DNA of 64,000 bases from Microvirga alba (GCF_015694465.1 NZ_JADQDO010000005.1:62001-126000), one strand, 5' to 3'; shown: positions 54,649-63,424, numbered from the stretch's first letter. A program made the numbers and translations. Notes: generated by a model from the letters alone, not told the origin.

Positions 54649-55397
54649 GCACCCCGAGCTGGCTCGTCGCGAAGCCCATCGCCCATCGCGGACTGCATGA
54701 CAAGGCCAACGGCGTCATCGAGAACACCATCTCGGCCGCGGAAGCCGCCATCGAGCGTGGCTTCCCCATCGAGTGCGACGTTCAACTGACCGCCGATGGC
54801 GAGGCCATCGTCTTCCATGATTTCGAGCTGGATCGCCTGACCGGCGATCACGGTCTCGTGGTCGAGCGCAATCTTGCGAACCTCACCGGCATCGACATCA
54901 AGAACGCGGTCGGAGGGGACAAGATTCCCTCCCTCAAGCAGTTTCTCGACCGGATCGCCGGGCGGGTGCCGCTGATCATCGAGGTCAAGAGCAAGTTCAA
55001 CGGCGATCTCCGTCTGACCAAGCGTGTCTGCGAGATCCTTGCCGATTACAACGGCCCGTTCGTGGTGAAGTCGTTCGATCCGGACATCGTCACCGCGCTG
55101 AAGACGCTCGCGCCTCATTTCACGCGCGGCATCATCGCGGAGCTGCATTACGCCTCGAAGACCGACGAGATTCTTTCACCGGAGCTGAAGTTCCGGCTCG
55201 CGAACCTGCTCCATCTCGGAGAGTCGCAGCCGCACTTCCTGTCCTGGCACGTCAAGGATCTTCCGTCCGCGCCGGCCTATCTCTGCAAGCTCCTGGGCCA
55301 TATGCCGGTCATGACCTGGACCGTGCGCAACCCGGAAGACCGCGCCCGCGCCGAAACGCACGCGGACCAGATGATCTTCGAGGGGTTCATTCCCTAA
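54645..55397 (+). CDS. Glycerophosphodiester phosphodiesterase
   Basis: A 250-residue cytosolic TIM-barrel enzyme that releases glycerol 3-phosphate from deacylated phospholipids. It shows the GDPD signature: IAHRGLHDKANGVIENT (catalytic His and metal Glu), ECDVQLTADGEAIVFHD with Glu, Asp and the second His, and IIEVKSKFNG with the later Glu and Lys. The start ATG overlaps the RidA stop (ATGA), so the two genes are translationally coupled, a pairing common in Rhizobiales. No signal peptide is present. Confidence 0.92.
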   Translation: MSTPSWLVAKPIAHRGLHDKANGVIENTISAAEAAIERGFPIECDVQLTADGEAIVFHDFELDRLTGDHGLVVERNLANLTGIDIKNAVGGDKIPSLKQFLDRIAGRVPLIIEVKSKFNGDLRLTKRVCEILADYNGPFVVKSFDPDIVTALKTLAPHFTRGIIAELHYASKTDEILSPELKFRLANLLHLGESQPHFLSWHVKDLPSAPAYLCKLLGHMPVMTWTVRNPEDRARAETHADQMIFEGFIP

Positions 55398-55410
55398 GTT
55401 GCCCTTTGTC

Positions 55411-55433
55411 ATGGCCGGGCTCGTCCCGGCCAT
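55411..55433. repeat. Extragenic palindrome after GDPD gene
   Basis: Perfect nine-base arms ATGGCCGGG and CCCGGCCAT surround CTCGT; the sequence begins TTGTC. GTCATGGCCGGG...CCCGGCCAT units are a frequent dispersed palindrome in Rhizobiales spacers. It may also end the RidA-GDPD transcript, though there is no T run. Confidence 0.7.
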
Positions 55434-55574
55434 CCCGATTGGAGAAGCGCCTCCGCAGCGGGATCATCGGAACAAGCCCGGTGATGACAAGAAGGCGACC
55501 GTGGGCCCTAACGATTGCGAGGATCTCGCCATGCGCCTATCTATGGGACGCAACGGCGAGATCCTTCTTTCAGC

Positions 55575-56762
55575 GTGACCTTCCAAGTCAAAATTGCCCA
55601 AGGCCTGAAGGCGGTTCCAGCCGCGTCCTGGGATGCTTGCGCCCTCCCCGGCAATGCCTCGCCGCGACCCGGCGACGACGATCCGCACAACCCCTTCGTC
55701 TCTCACGCCTTCCTGTCCGCGCTGGAGGATTCCGGTTGCGTTGGTTCGAAGACGGGCTGGGCGCCCCTGCATATGCTGGTGGAGGATGAGGCGGGAACGC
55801 TGGTCGGGGCGGCTCCCTGTTACCTGAAAAGCCACTCGTTGGGCGAATACGTGTTCGACCACGCCTGGGCCGACGCTTATGCGAGGGCGGGCGGTCGTTA
55901 TTACCCGAAGCTCCAGGTCGCTGTGCCGTTCACGCCCGTGACGGGGCCGCGTCTTCTTGTTCCGGCGGGACCGCAAGCACAGGACATCCGGGGGCATCTG
56001 ATTGCGGGCCTGCGGGCCGTGCGCGACCAGACGAACGCCTCCTCGATCCACGCGACGTTTCTTCAACAAACCGACATCGAGGCTTTCGCCTCGAACGGCT
56101 TTCTCCGCCGCGACGATCAGCAGTTCCATTGGTTCAACGAGGGATACAAGACCTTCGAGGATTTCTTGTCCGCGTTGGCTTCCCGCAAGCGCAAGGCCAT
56201 CCGGCGCGAGCGGCGCGAGGCGCTCGCGCCTGGCATCACCATCGAATGGGTGACGGGCGCCGCGATCACCGAGGCCCATTGGGATGCGTTCTTCGCGTTC
56301 TACATGGATACGGGATCGCGCAAATGGGGCCGCCCCTATCTCAACCGCCGCTTCTTCTCCCTGATTGGGGAGCGGATGGCGGAGCGTGTTCTGCTGGTCC
56401 TGGCGAAGCGCGAGGGGCGCACTATCGCCGGCGCAATCAACTTCATCGGCGACCGGCGGCTTTACGGGCGCAATTGGGGATGCATCGAGGATCATCCCTT
56501 TCTGCATTTCGAGGTCTGCTATTATCAGGCCATCGAATTCGCGATCACCCAAGGCCTCGACCGGGTCGAAGCGGGCGCGCAAGGCGAACATAAGCTGGCG
56601 CGCGGCTACCGGCCCGTCATCACCACGTCCGCCCACGACATCGCCGATCCCGGCCTGAGGCGGGCCGTGAAAACCTATCTCGAGCAGGAGCGCCTGTACG
56701 TGTCGGAGGCCGTCGACGAATTATCGTCCGCGACCCCGTTCCGGCATCGAGAGGACGACTAG
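55575..56762 (+). CDS. GNAT-fold acyltransferase, DUF482 / peptidoglycan-modification type
   Basis: A 395-residue protein of the family once called DUF482 (PF04339, GNAT fold, likened to FemAB aminoacyltransferases). Landmarks are NPFVSHAFLSALEDSG near residue 40, HMLVEDEAGTLVGAAPCYLKSHSLGEYVFDHAW, and the strongly basic SALASRKRKAIRRERREA. WGRPYLNRRFFSLI, then GRNWGCIEDHPFLHFEVCYYQAIEFAI and GAQGEHKLARGYRPV complete the pattern. The substrate is not known for this family. There is no ATG; the GTG at 55575 (VTFQVKIAQGL) fits the family start but its ribosome site is poor. It lies downstream of the GDPD gene after a palindrome. Confidence 0.88.
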   Translation: MTFQVKIAQGLKAVPAASWDACALPGNASPRPGDDDPHNPFVSHAFLSALEDSGCVGSKTGWAPLHMLVEDEAGTLVGAAPCYLKSHSLGEYVFDHAWADAYARAGGRYYPKLQVAVPFTPVTGPRLLVPAGPQAQDIRGHLIAGLRAVRDQTNASSIHATFLQQTDIEAFASNGFLRRDDQQFHWFNEGYKTFEDFLSALASRKRKAIRRERREALAPGITIEWVTGAAITEAHWDAFFAFYMDTGSRKWGRPYLNRRFFSLIGERMAERVLLVLAKREGRTIAGAINFIGDRRLYGRNWGCIEDHPFLHFEVCYYQAIEFAITQGLDRVEAGAQGEHKLARGYRPVITTSAHDIADPGLRRAVKTYLEQERLYVSEAVDELSSATPFRHREDD

Positions 56763-57072
56763 AATTTGCTCATGTCTTTAAGCATGAACAGACTCTAGCC
56801 TTTTGATATTACGATCTTATCGAAAAATCGGATTTCATTCCTCAGAGTCATGGCCTTGGCGTGGTCCTGCGCCCGCGAGCCGATGGTGCCCGCATTAGGA
56901 GACCCGAGTGTACATTCGACGTCACGCACCAGCCCCGCCTTCCGCGATGAGGCTATCGCGGTCCAACGATCCCGACCCTGCAAAATCGAAAAGGGTCATG
57001 GAGGCCATGCTTCAAATGACCGAGATCGACATCGCGAATTTAAAGCAGGCCCACAAGGGTTAGGCCGGCGCT
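56763..57072. other. Intergenic stretch without a supported gene
   Basis: These 310 bases separate the acyltransferase gene from the small membrane gene on the other strand. The left 80 bases are AT-rich. A 21-codon frame at 56998-57063 (starts MEAMLQMTEID, preceded by AAAAGGG) and short frames on both strands exist, but none has recognisable features. It could hold a decayed gene; I see nothing certain. Confidence 0.4.
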
Positions 57073-57324
57073 TTAAAGCGCCGACCGGATTGTGCTGATG
57101 CCGTTGATCACGGCGCCGGTCGAGGTGCCGAGCGCATTCAGGGTCAGCTCGAACATCCAATAGCAGCCGACGATGATCAGCGGCACGAGGATCCAGCCGA
57201 GGATTTCCTCGAACCACACGCGGCGACGACGCCGGGCCCGGCGCTGTTCGCGCCAGGACGGCCTCGTCTTCGCGACGATGGCAGGGGAAGCCTCAAGCGG
57301 GCCTTCGTGGAGATCGGTCGTCAT
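57073..57324 (-). CDS. Small membrane protein coupled to clpA
   Basis: An 83-residue protein with a very basic cytosolic stretch (WREQRRARRRRRVWFEEI, about residues 24-41), one hydrophobic helix (ILGWILVPLIIVGCYWMFEL) and a short polar tail (NALGTSTGAVINGISTIRSAL). I do not recognise the family. Its ATG overlaps the clpA stop codon by four bases (ATGA), so its translation depends on clpA, and it is the last gene of the clpA transcript. It could be a membrane anchor or regulator of the Clp machinery, but that is only suggested by position. Confidence 0.75.
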   Translation of the reverse strand: MTTDLHEGPLEASPAIVAKTRPSWREQRRARRRRRVWFEEILGWILVPLIIVGCYWMFELTLNALGTSTGAVINGISTIRSAL

Positions 57325-59789
57325 GCTTTAACCAGCGGAACCTTCGGGACAGTGCGGATACCTCCCCCGTTGTTACCACCGGAACCCTTCGGTTTCGATG
57401 ACTTTTTCGGCTTTGTGGAAGACGCCGACCTCGCCCGCGGTTTCCGTTTCTTGGCCGCGACCGACACATCCTTCTCGGGCTTCGGTTTCACGGGCCCTTC
57501 GGGGTATTCGAAGCCGAGCGTCTGAAGCCCGATCTCATCCGTCTTGACCATCACCCGGACCGCGCCGCCATCCTTCAGGCGCCCGAACAGGACGTCATCC
57601 GCGAGCGGCGTCTTGATGGTCATCTGGATCAGACGGGCCATCGGGCGTGCGCCCATGGCTTCGTCATAACCGTGTTCGACCAGCCAATCGCGAGCTTCAT
57701 CGGTCAGCTCAATGGTGACGTTGCGGTCGGCGAGTTGTACCTCGAGCTGCAGCACGAACTTGTCGACGACCTTCTGCACGACCTCCTTCGGCAGATGGCC
57801 GAACGAGATGATGGCGTCGAGACGGTTGCGGAATTCCGGCGAGAACAGCTTGTTCACCGCCTCCGTGTCGTCCCCTTCCCGCTTGGTGCGGGTGAAGCCA
57901 TAGGCCGGGCGAGCCATGTCGGCCGCGCCGGCGTTGGTCGTCATGATGATGATGACGTTACGGAAATCGACCTGCTTGCCGTTGTGATCGGTCAATTTCC
58001 CGTGGTCCATGATCTGGAGCAGGATGTTGAACAGATCCGGATGCGCCTTCTCGATTTCGTCGAGCAGGAGCACGCAATGGGGATGCTGGTCGATGCCGTC
58101 GGTCAGAAGACCGCCCTGGTCGAAACCCACATACCCGGGAGGCGCGCCGATCAGGCGGCTGACCGTGTGGCGCTCCATGTACTCCGACATGTCGAAGCGC
58201 AGGAGCTCAACGCCCAGCGAGACGGCGAGCTGCTTGGCGACCTCGGTCTTGCCGACACCCGTCGGGCCCGCGAAAAGATACGAGCCGATGGGCTTTTCCG
58301 GGTCCCGCAGGCCCGCGCGGGCGAGCTTGATCGCCGAAGTCAGGGCGTCGATCGCCTTGTCCTGGCCGTAGACGACCCGCTTCAGCGTCTCTTGCAGATG
58401 CGCGAGCACCTCCGCGTCGTCCTTCGACACGGTCTTGGGCGGGATGCGGGCCATCGTTGCGATGGTCGCCTCGATTTCCTTCAGGCCGATGGTCTTCTTG
58501 CGCTTGTTCTCGGGCAGAAGCATCTGCGACGCGCCGGTCTCGTCGATCACGTCGATCGCCTTGTCCGGCAGCTTGCGGTCGTTGATGTAGCGCGCGGAAA
58601 GCTCCACCGCGGCCTTCACGGCCTCGTTGGTGTAGCGGAGCTTGTGGAACTCTTCGAAATAGGGCTTCAGGCCCTTCACGATTTCGATGGCGTCCGGCAC
58701 CGACGGCTCGTTGACGTCGATCTTCTGGAACCGGCGCACGAGAGCGCGGTCCTTCTCGAAATATTGACGGTATTCCTTGTAGGTCGTGGAGCCGATGCAG
58801 CGGAGCGTCCCCTGCGCGAGTGCGGGCTTGAGAAGGTTCGATGCATCCATAGCGCCGCCGGACGTCGCGCCCGCGCCGATCACCGTATGGATCTCATCGA
58901 TGAACATGATGGCGTTGGGATGCGCCTCGATTTCCTTCATCACCTGCTTCAGGCGCTCTTCGAAATCACCGCGATAGCGGGTGCCCGCGAGCAATGTGCC
59001 CATGTCGAGGGCGAAGACCGTCGCGTCCTTCAGCACCTCCGGCACCTCGCCGCGAATGATCTTGCGGGCGAGGCCCTCCGCGATGGCGGTCTTGCCGACA
59101 CCGGGATCGCCGACGAGGAGCGGATTGTTCTTCTGGCGACGGCACAGAACCTGGATCGTGCGCTGCACCTCCGCCTCGCGGCCGATCAGCGGATCGATCT
59201 TTCCGTCCCTCGCCTTCTTGTTGAGATTGACGCAGTAAGCATCTAGCGCATCGCCCTTTTTCTTCGGGCGCACCTCGGCTTCTTCCTGCGCCGGACGCTC
59301 GTTCGGCTCCTCTTCCGCGCCACGCGGCGAGCGGCCTTCCGAGAGGCCCGGCCGCTTGGCGATGCCATGGCTGATGTAGTTGACCGCGTCGTAGCGGGTC
59401 ATGTCCTGCTCCTGCAGGAAATAGGCCGCATGGCTTTCCCGCTCGGCAAAGATGGCGACGAGCACGTTCGCGCCCGTCACCTCGTCGCGGCCGGAGGATT
59501 GCACATGAATGACCGCGCGCTGGATCACCCGCTGGAAGCCTGCCGTCGGTTTCGAGTCCTGACGCCCATCGGCCACCAAATTCGCCAGCTCGCTATCCAC
59601 GTACTCGACGAGGTTGCGGCGCAGGACATCGATGTCGACGTTGCAAGCCCGCATGACCGCCGCCGCGTCCTGATCGTCGAGCAGCGCCAACAGCAGATGC
59701 TCCAGAGTCGCATATTCGTGGCGGCGCTCGCCGGCGAGGGCGAGGGCTCGGTGGAGGGCTTGTTCAAGACTGCGAGAAAAGCTCGGCAA
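57321..59789 (-). CDS. clpA: ATP-dependent Clp protease ATP-binding subunit ClpA
   Basis: ClpA is the hexameric unfoldase that feeds substrates to ClpP. The 822-residue protein has the double N-terminal repeat domain (SRSLEQALHRALALAGERRHEYATLEHLLLAL), AAA+ module 1 with Walker A GDPGVGKT, and module 2 with GPTGVGKTE and DEIEKAHPDLFN. Beyond the usual end (E. coli 758 residues) it has about 60 extra residues, Lys/Arg/Ser/Gly-rich (KKRKPRARSASSTKPKKSS). There is no ATG at the expected start: TTG at 59787-59789 with AAAGGA upstream gives the family start PSFSRSLEQ. The adaptor gene clpS lies 31 bases upstream on the same strand. Confidence 0.95.
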   Translation of the reverse strand: MPSFSRSLEQALHRALALAGERRHEYATLEHLLLALLDDQDAAAVMRACNVDIDVLRRNLVEYVDSELANLVADGRQDSKPTAGFQRVIQRAVIHVQSSGRDEVTGANVLVAIFAERESHAAYFLQEQDMTRYDAVNYISHGIAKRPGLSEGRSPRGAEEEPNERPAQEEAEVRPKKKGDALDAYCVNLNKKARDGKIDPLIGREAEVQRTIQVLCRRQKNNPLLVGDPGVGKTAIAEGLARKIIRGEVPEVLKDATVFALDMGTLLAGTRYRGDFEERLKQVMKEIEAHPNAIMFIDEIHTVIGAGATSGGAMDASNLLKPALAQGTLRCIGSTTYKEYRQYFEKDRALVRRFQKIDVNEPSVPDAIEIVKGLKPYFEEFHKLRYTNEAVKAAVELSARYINDRKLPDKAIDVIDETGASQMLLPENKRKKTIGLKEIEATIATMARIPPKTVSKDDAEVLAHLQETLKRVVYGQDKAIDALTSAIKLARAGLRDPEKPIGSYLFAGPTGVGKTEVAKQLAVSLGVELLRFDMSEYMERHTVSRLIGAPPGYVGFDQGGLLTDGIDQHPHCVLLLDEIEKAHPDLFNILLQIMDHGKLTDHNGKQVDFRNVIIIMTTNAGAADMARPAYGFTRTKREGDDTEAVNKLFSPEFRNRLDAIISFGHLPKEVVQKVVDKFVLQLEVQLADRNVTIELTDEARDWLVEHGYDEAMGARPMARLIQMTIKTPLADDVLFGRLKDGGAVRVMVKTDEIGLQTLGFEYPEGPVKPKPEKDVSVAAKKRKPRARSASSTKPKKSSKPKGSGGNNGGGIRTVPKVPLVKA

Positions 59790-59820
59790 CGGCTTGTCCT
59801 TTAAGAGACGGTTGTCTCGG

Positions 59821-60207
59821 CTAATTCTTTTCCATCACGCATTGCAGAGGATGTTGGTGCTTCCGGGCGAAATCCATCACCTGGGTCACCTTCGTCTCCG
59901 CGACTTCGTAGGTAAAAACTCCACATTCCCCCACGCCGTTCTGGTGCACATGCAGCATGATGCGGGTCGCGTCTTCGCGGTTCTTGTTGAAGAAGCGCTC
60001 CAGCACATGCACCACGAACTCCATGGGAGTGTAATCATCATTTAAAAGCAGAACACGATATAAGTTGGGCCGTTTCGTACGCGGTTTGGCTTTCGTGACG
60101 ATTGCGGTGTTGGAACGACCGCCGTCATCACCGGGAGGCTCCGCCCCGGTCCCGGATACGAGAAAGTGCTCCGAGCGGGCCAACGTGCCCTTCGCTAACC
60201 GCAGCAT
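59821..60207 (-). CDS. clpS: ATP-dependent Clp protease adaptor ClpS
   Basis: ClpS delivers N-degron substrates to ClpAP. The 128-residue protein has a flexible N-terminal ~45 residues and the core [20 protein letters not shown], with the Asn-Asp pair and Met of the N-degron pocket, then [27 protein letters not shown] with the pocket histidine. It is directly upstream of clpA (31-base gap) and is probably in one transcript with clpA and the small membrane gene. ATG at 60205-60207. Confidence 0.96.
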   Translation of the reverse strand: MLRLAKGTLARSEHFLVSGTGAEPPGDDGGRSNTAIVTKAKPRTKRPNLYRVLLLNDDYTPMEFVVHVLERFFNKNREDATRIMLHVHQNGVGECGVFTYEVAETKVTQVMDFARKHQHPLQCVMEKN

Positions 60208-60403
60208 GATAATTCGACCGAGCCTCTTCCTTGGTTCACGACCTGCGGCGCGGCAAACCTATCCCCCGCCCCAGAACATTCCAAATGTATAGTCGCAGCG
60301 TTCGGTTCGCTAGATCAACCAGATGGGTCGTCGCAGGCAGGGCCGACAGTGCGGCACCTTGGCCGCACGTGAAAATTCCCCATCGATCACTCGACCGTGA
60401 ACG

Positions 60404-60433
60404 AAAACGCCCGGCGCGATGGCCGGGCGTTTT
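60404..60433 (-). terminator. Bidirectional-looking terminator after phasin gene
   Basis: AAAACGCCCGGC (60404-60415) pairs with GCCGGGCGTTTT (60422-60433) around GCGATG. Read on the minus strand it ends in TTTTCG and lies 28 bases after the phasin stop. The rest of the 253-base spacer up to clpS shows no gene. Confidence 0.85.
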
Positions 60434-60460
60434 GATCGATCAGGCGAATTTAAACGCGTG

Positions 60461-60796
60461 TCAGGCCTTGGTCGCCTTGGCGAGAATGCCTTCGTAAGGC
60501 TTCAAAGCCTCCGTCGCGAGGGCCGAGTAGAGCACGCCCATCTTCGCCGATTGGCTGACGAGACTGTCATACGCGCCCTTCACATAGTCGGCCTGAACCT
60601 CGACGACTTTGTCTATCGTCCGCACGCCAAACAGCTTCTCGACGGCCGAGGAGCTCTGCTCGAATGACTTTCTTGCGAATTCAGCGGACTCGGCGGCAAT
60701 GGCCTGAGCATTGTTCGAAACGGCTCCGAATGCGCGCATCGCGGCGTCCATATTGTTCTGACCGAACTTCTGAATCTCATCGAATGACTGAATCAT
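60461..60796 (-). CDS. Phasin family protein
   Basis: Phasins coat polyhydroxyalkanoate granules and control their number and size. This 111-residue protein is almost entirely amphipathic helix: MIQSFDEIQKFGQNNMDAAMRAFGAVSNNAQAIAAESAEFARKSFEQSSSAVEKL, then the SVRTIDKVVEVQADYVKGAYDSLVSQSAKMG-like phasin_2 signature and EALKPYEGILAKA. The ATG at 60794-60796 gives the family start. A strong sigma-70-like promoter and a palindromic TGCAC operator lie 64-116 bases upstream, fitting regulation by the PHA-responsive repressor PhaR. PHA synthase genes are not in this window. Confidence 0.9.
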   Translation of the reverse strand: MIQSFDEIQKFGQNNMDAAMRAFGAVSNNAQAIAAESAEFARKSFEQSSSAVEKLFGVRTIDKVVEVQADYVKGAYDSLVSQSAKMGVLYSALATEALKPYEGILAKATKA

Positions 60797-60859
60797 CTTG
60801 AACCTCGGCTCCTTTAAGGCTTCTCTTGACGGAATTTCGCCAATCGAAGCGACAGGGGG

Positions 60860-60912
60860 ATCATATGTGCACCGCAACAATTTTGTCAAGAATATTGTGC
60901 ACTGCACAATAT
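60860..60912 (-). promoter_or_regulatory. Phasin promoter with palindromic operator
   Basis: On the minus strand TTGACA (60884-60889) and TATGAT (60860-60865) are 18 bases apart. The palindrome ATATTGTGCA-C-TGCACAATAT (60892-60912) lies directly upstream of the -35 element, and a second half-site (TTGCGGTGCACA) lies between -35 and -10. TGC-rich palindromes at phasin promoters are known targets of PhaR; that this is one is inference. Confidence 0.75.
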
Positions 60913-61054
60913 CTGACTATCAGAAGCAGCCGGTGTTAACCCCCCCGTAACCGCAAGCTCTTACCTTCAGAGACTGTGTCGCGCAGGCAACGCTTTCCTC
61001 CCAGGAGCGGTGGCGCGACGACCTGATGCCAGACGAGACAGGGACTGTTGCAGG

Positions 61055-62650
61055 ATGAATTCGGTTTGCGTTGGACGTCGGAGGACACTCGCTATTGTTG
61101 GCGTCGCCGCGTCACTCGCCATCGCTCTCGCCACTCCCGCTGAAGCGGCGCGCCGCAAGACAAAGCATGCCGGCGGCGGCTACACCCCTCCCACGGCTTC
61201 CATGGTGGTCGACGTCAAGACGGGGCGCGTCCTCGAGTCGGAGAATGCGGACGCTCTGCGCCATCCCGCCTCGATCACCAAGGTCATGACGCTCTACCTG
61301 TTGTTCGAGCAACTCGAGCGCGGCAAGCTCACGCTCGACTCCTCGCTTAGGATTTCGGCCCACGCGGCCCGCCAATCGCCCTCGAAACTCGGCCTCCCAC
61401 CGGGCAGCACCATCGAGGTCGAGGACGCGATCAAGGCGCTGGTCACGAAGTCGGCCAACGATATCGCCGTCGCGGTCGCCGAGAACCTGGCTGGCACGGA
61501 AGAAGATTTCGCCGAGCAGATGACGCGGAAAGCCCGCGCGCTCGGCATGACGAAGACGGTCTATCGCAACGCCTCCGGTCTTCCGAATCCCGGACAGGTG
61601 ACAACGGCGCGCGATCTCGTCACCCTCGGCCGCGCGATCCAGGACCGGTTCCCGAAATACTACCCCTATTTCAGCACGCACGTTTTCAACTATGCCGGGG
61701 CGAGCCACCGCAACCACAACCGGCTTCTCGGCCGGGTGGAAGGTGTCGACGGCATCAAGACCGGCTTTATCGGCGCATCCGGCTTCAACGTCCTGACCAA
61801 CGTCAAGAACGAGAACCGCCACATCGTCGCTGTCGTGCTCGGCGGGCGATCCGCCGCCAGCCGTGACAACACGATGGCAGCTCTCATTCAATCCAACCTG
61901 CCCCAGGCCTATGCGGGAATCCGCACTGCGCCGATGGTAGCCGAGAACAGCGCACCGACGCGCCCCGTTGTGGTGGCCGACGCCTCGCCGACACCGAGCG
62001 CGGCAACAGGCGCAAATGTGGAAGCGACGGCAGCGGTCGAGCCAGCGGCCGCCACCCCGCCGGCCGCCCCTGCCCGTAAGCCGCTCGACCTCAATTCGCT
62101 TCGTCCGGTCGTCGCCTCCGCGACCGGCGCAAGCTCGACCACGACGCCCTCCTCCGGACCGGCTGTCCGCTGGCAGAAAGGCGCGGAACCTCTGCCCTTG
62201 AACACCCAGGCCTACGCCGCGCTGCCGAGCGAGCCAGCTCCGAGCCAGCCCACGGCAGACCAGAAGGCGGCTTTGCAGGCCAAGATTGAAACGAAGACGG
62301 CCGAGGTTGCGCCTCCGCCGGTTCCCGCGGCTCCGATCAAAACGGCAGCTTTGAAGGTCGAGGCTCCGAAGGCCGAGATCGCGGAACCGAAGAGGCCGGT
62401 CATCACCGGTTGGGTGATCCAGCTCGGTGCGACCGATGACGAGAGCAAGGCAAAAGCCATGCTTGATTCCGCCCGCTCCCGTACGGGCAAGCTTCTGGCG
62501 AAGGCTTCGCCCTTCACGGAGAAAGTCGCCAAGGACGGCAGCACCCTCTACCGCGCCCGCTTTTCCGGCTTCTCCGAATCCGGGGATGCCGAGCAGGCCT
62601 GCAAGGCGCTGAAGAAGAGCGGCTTCGCCTGCTTCGCCTCGCGCGGCTGA
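61055..62650 (+). CDS. D-alanyl-D-alanine carboxypeptidase with SPOR domain
   Basis: A low-molecular-weight penicillin-binding protein that trims peptidoglycan stem peptides. The 531-residue protein has a signal peptide (LAIVGVAASLAIALATPAEA). The peptidase S11 active-site triad follows: ASITKVM (SxxK, about residue 72), SAN in KSANDIAV and KTG in GIKTGFIG. Then comes a long proline/alanine-rich linker (about 285-440), and a C-terminal SPOR domain (GWVIQLGATDDESKAKAMLD ... LYRARFSGFSE). SPOR domains bind denuded glycan at division sites, so the enzyme is probably recruited to the septum. The ATG at 61055 follows AGG; divergent from the phasin gene. Confidence 0.92.
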   Translation: MNSVCVGRRRTLAIVGVAASLAIALATPAEAARRKTKHAGGGYTPPTASMVVDVKTGRVLESENADALRHPASITKVMTLYLLFEQLERGKLTLDSSLRISAHAARQSPSKLGLPPGSTIEVEDAIKALVTKSANDIAVAVAENLAGTEEDFAEQMTRKARALGMTKTVYRNASGLPNPGQVTTARDLVTLGRAIQDRFPKYYPYFSTHVFNYAGASHRNHNRLLGRVEGVDGIKTGFIGASGFNVLTNVKNENRHIVAVVLGGRSAASRDNTMAALIQSNLPQAYAGIRTAPMVAENSAPTRPVVVADASPTPSAATGANVEATAAVEPAAATPPAAPARKPLDLNSLRPVVASATGASSTTTPSSGPAVRWQKGAEPLPLNTQAYAALPSEPAPSQPTADQKAALQAKIETKTAEVAPPPVPAAPIKTAALKVEAPKAEIAEPKRPVITGWVIQLGATDDESKAKAMLDSARSRTGKLLAKASPFTEKVAKDGSTLYRARFSGFSESGDAEQACKALKKSGFACFASRG

Positions 62651-62658
62651 CGAATTTC

Positions 62659-62688
62659 CGCGACGGCGCGCGTTTTTGCGCCGTCGCG
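62659..62688. terminator. Strong hairpin after the carboxypeptidase gene
   Basis: Perfect 11-base arms CGCGACGGCGC (62659-62669) and GCGCCGTCGCG (62678-62688) enclose GCGTTTTT. It lies nine bases after the stop codon, between convergent genes. The T run is in the loop rather than after the stem, so termination efficiency is unsure. Confidence 0.6.
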
Positions 62689-62716
62689 TCCCAGTAACCG
62701 GATCGCGCGTGGAGTA

Positions 62717-63424
62717 TCAGCGATGTCGGCTCAACAGAATTTCTCTCGCCTGATTGACCCGGGCCGCGAGATACGCCGTCCCCCCCTGGTCGGGGTGGAG
62801 TTTCTTCATGAGCGTCCGATAAGCCTGTCGGATCTCGTCGACGCTCGCGCCCGGCTTAAGCCCCAGGATCTGGTAGGCTTCATCTTTCGACATCGCGCCC
62901 GTTTGCGCCTGAGTGCGCGTCCGCGTGTCACGATCTCCCTGAGCGTCTTCACGCCAGCCGGAAAACCGGCGGTCAAGATAAGCCTGTAGGAGCGGAAGAC
63001 CCTCCGGGTCGAGCGAGCTGCATTCCTCATAGAGGCGGCGCAGGCTCGGCTGATCCAATCCCGACAGCCGGCGGCCAATAAAGGCCCCGGCGAGAACGGT
63101 GCCTTCGACCGCGCCGGTAGCGTGGTCGATTTCCATCTCGATCATTGCCGATCGGATACGCGAAAACCGGCTCGATGTGCCCCCTGCCGCTTTGCGCCAT
63201 GGCAGGTTGAGGCCGCTCCAGCCGAGCGCCCAGGCGCCGAACGCGCCCAACATCAGCGCCATATCGATCCTGCCCCGCAAGCCCAGGGCCACGGCAGCGC
63301 CGAGCGCGAGCACGCCGCCGACGATCTTGACCGCCTTCGCGACCGCAGCCGTGTCGGAGCGAATGAAGACCTTGCTCAGCCACCAGAGAAGAGCGGCAGC
63401 GGCGATCCCGTAAAGAAGCATCAT
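62717..63424 (-). CDS. Membrane-anchored J-domain protein
   Basis: A 235-residue protein with two N-terminal membrane helices (MMLLYGIAAAALLWWLSKVF and VGGVLALGAAVALGLRG to MLGAFGAWALGW). A soluble part contains a conserved MEIDHATGAVEGTVLAGAFIGRRL segment, and a C-terminal J domain (DEAYQILGLKPGASVDEIRQAYRTL with the HPD motif in KKLHPDQGG). The membrane-plus-C-terminal-J layout recalls DjlA or mitochondrial Tim14, and suggests recruitment of DnaK to the inner membrane. GGAGGGGAT precedes the paired ATG codons at 63424/63421. Convergent with the carboxypeptidase. Confidence 0.9.
   Translation of the reverse strand: MMLLYGIAAAALLWWLSKVFIRSDTAAVAKAVKIVGGVLALGAAVALGLRGRIDMALMLGAFGAWALGWSGLNLPWRKAAGGTSSRFSRIRSAMIEMEIDHATGAVEGTVLAGAFIGRRLSGLDQPSLRRLYEECSSLDPEGLPLLQAYLDRRFSGWREDAQGDRDTRTRTQAQTGAMSKDEAYQILGLKPGASVDEIRQAYRTLMKKLHPDQGGTAYLAARVNQAREILLSRHR

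Noticed and set aside
18395..55433. Possible CRISPR array from the several palindromic repeats
   Set aside because: The repeats are single, scattered, of different families and without regular spacers; no cas genes are present.
56795..56983. 62-codon minus-strand frame in the 310-base gap
   Set aside because: No ribosome site and no recognisable sequence; possibly part of a decayed gene but not supportable.
56998..57063. 21-codon frame starting MEAMLQMTEID
   Set aside because: A plausible ribosome site precedes it, but it is too short to judge without conservation data.
57672..59246. 524-codon frame on the plus strand
   Set aside because: Antisense to clpA; no start signal or recognisable motif.
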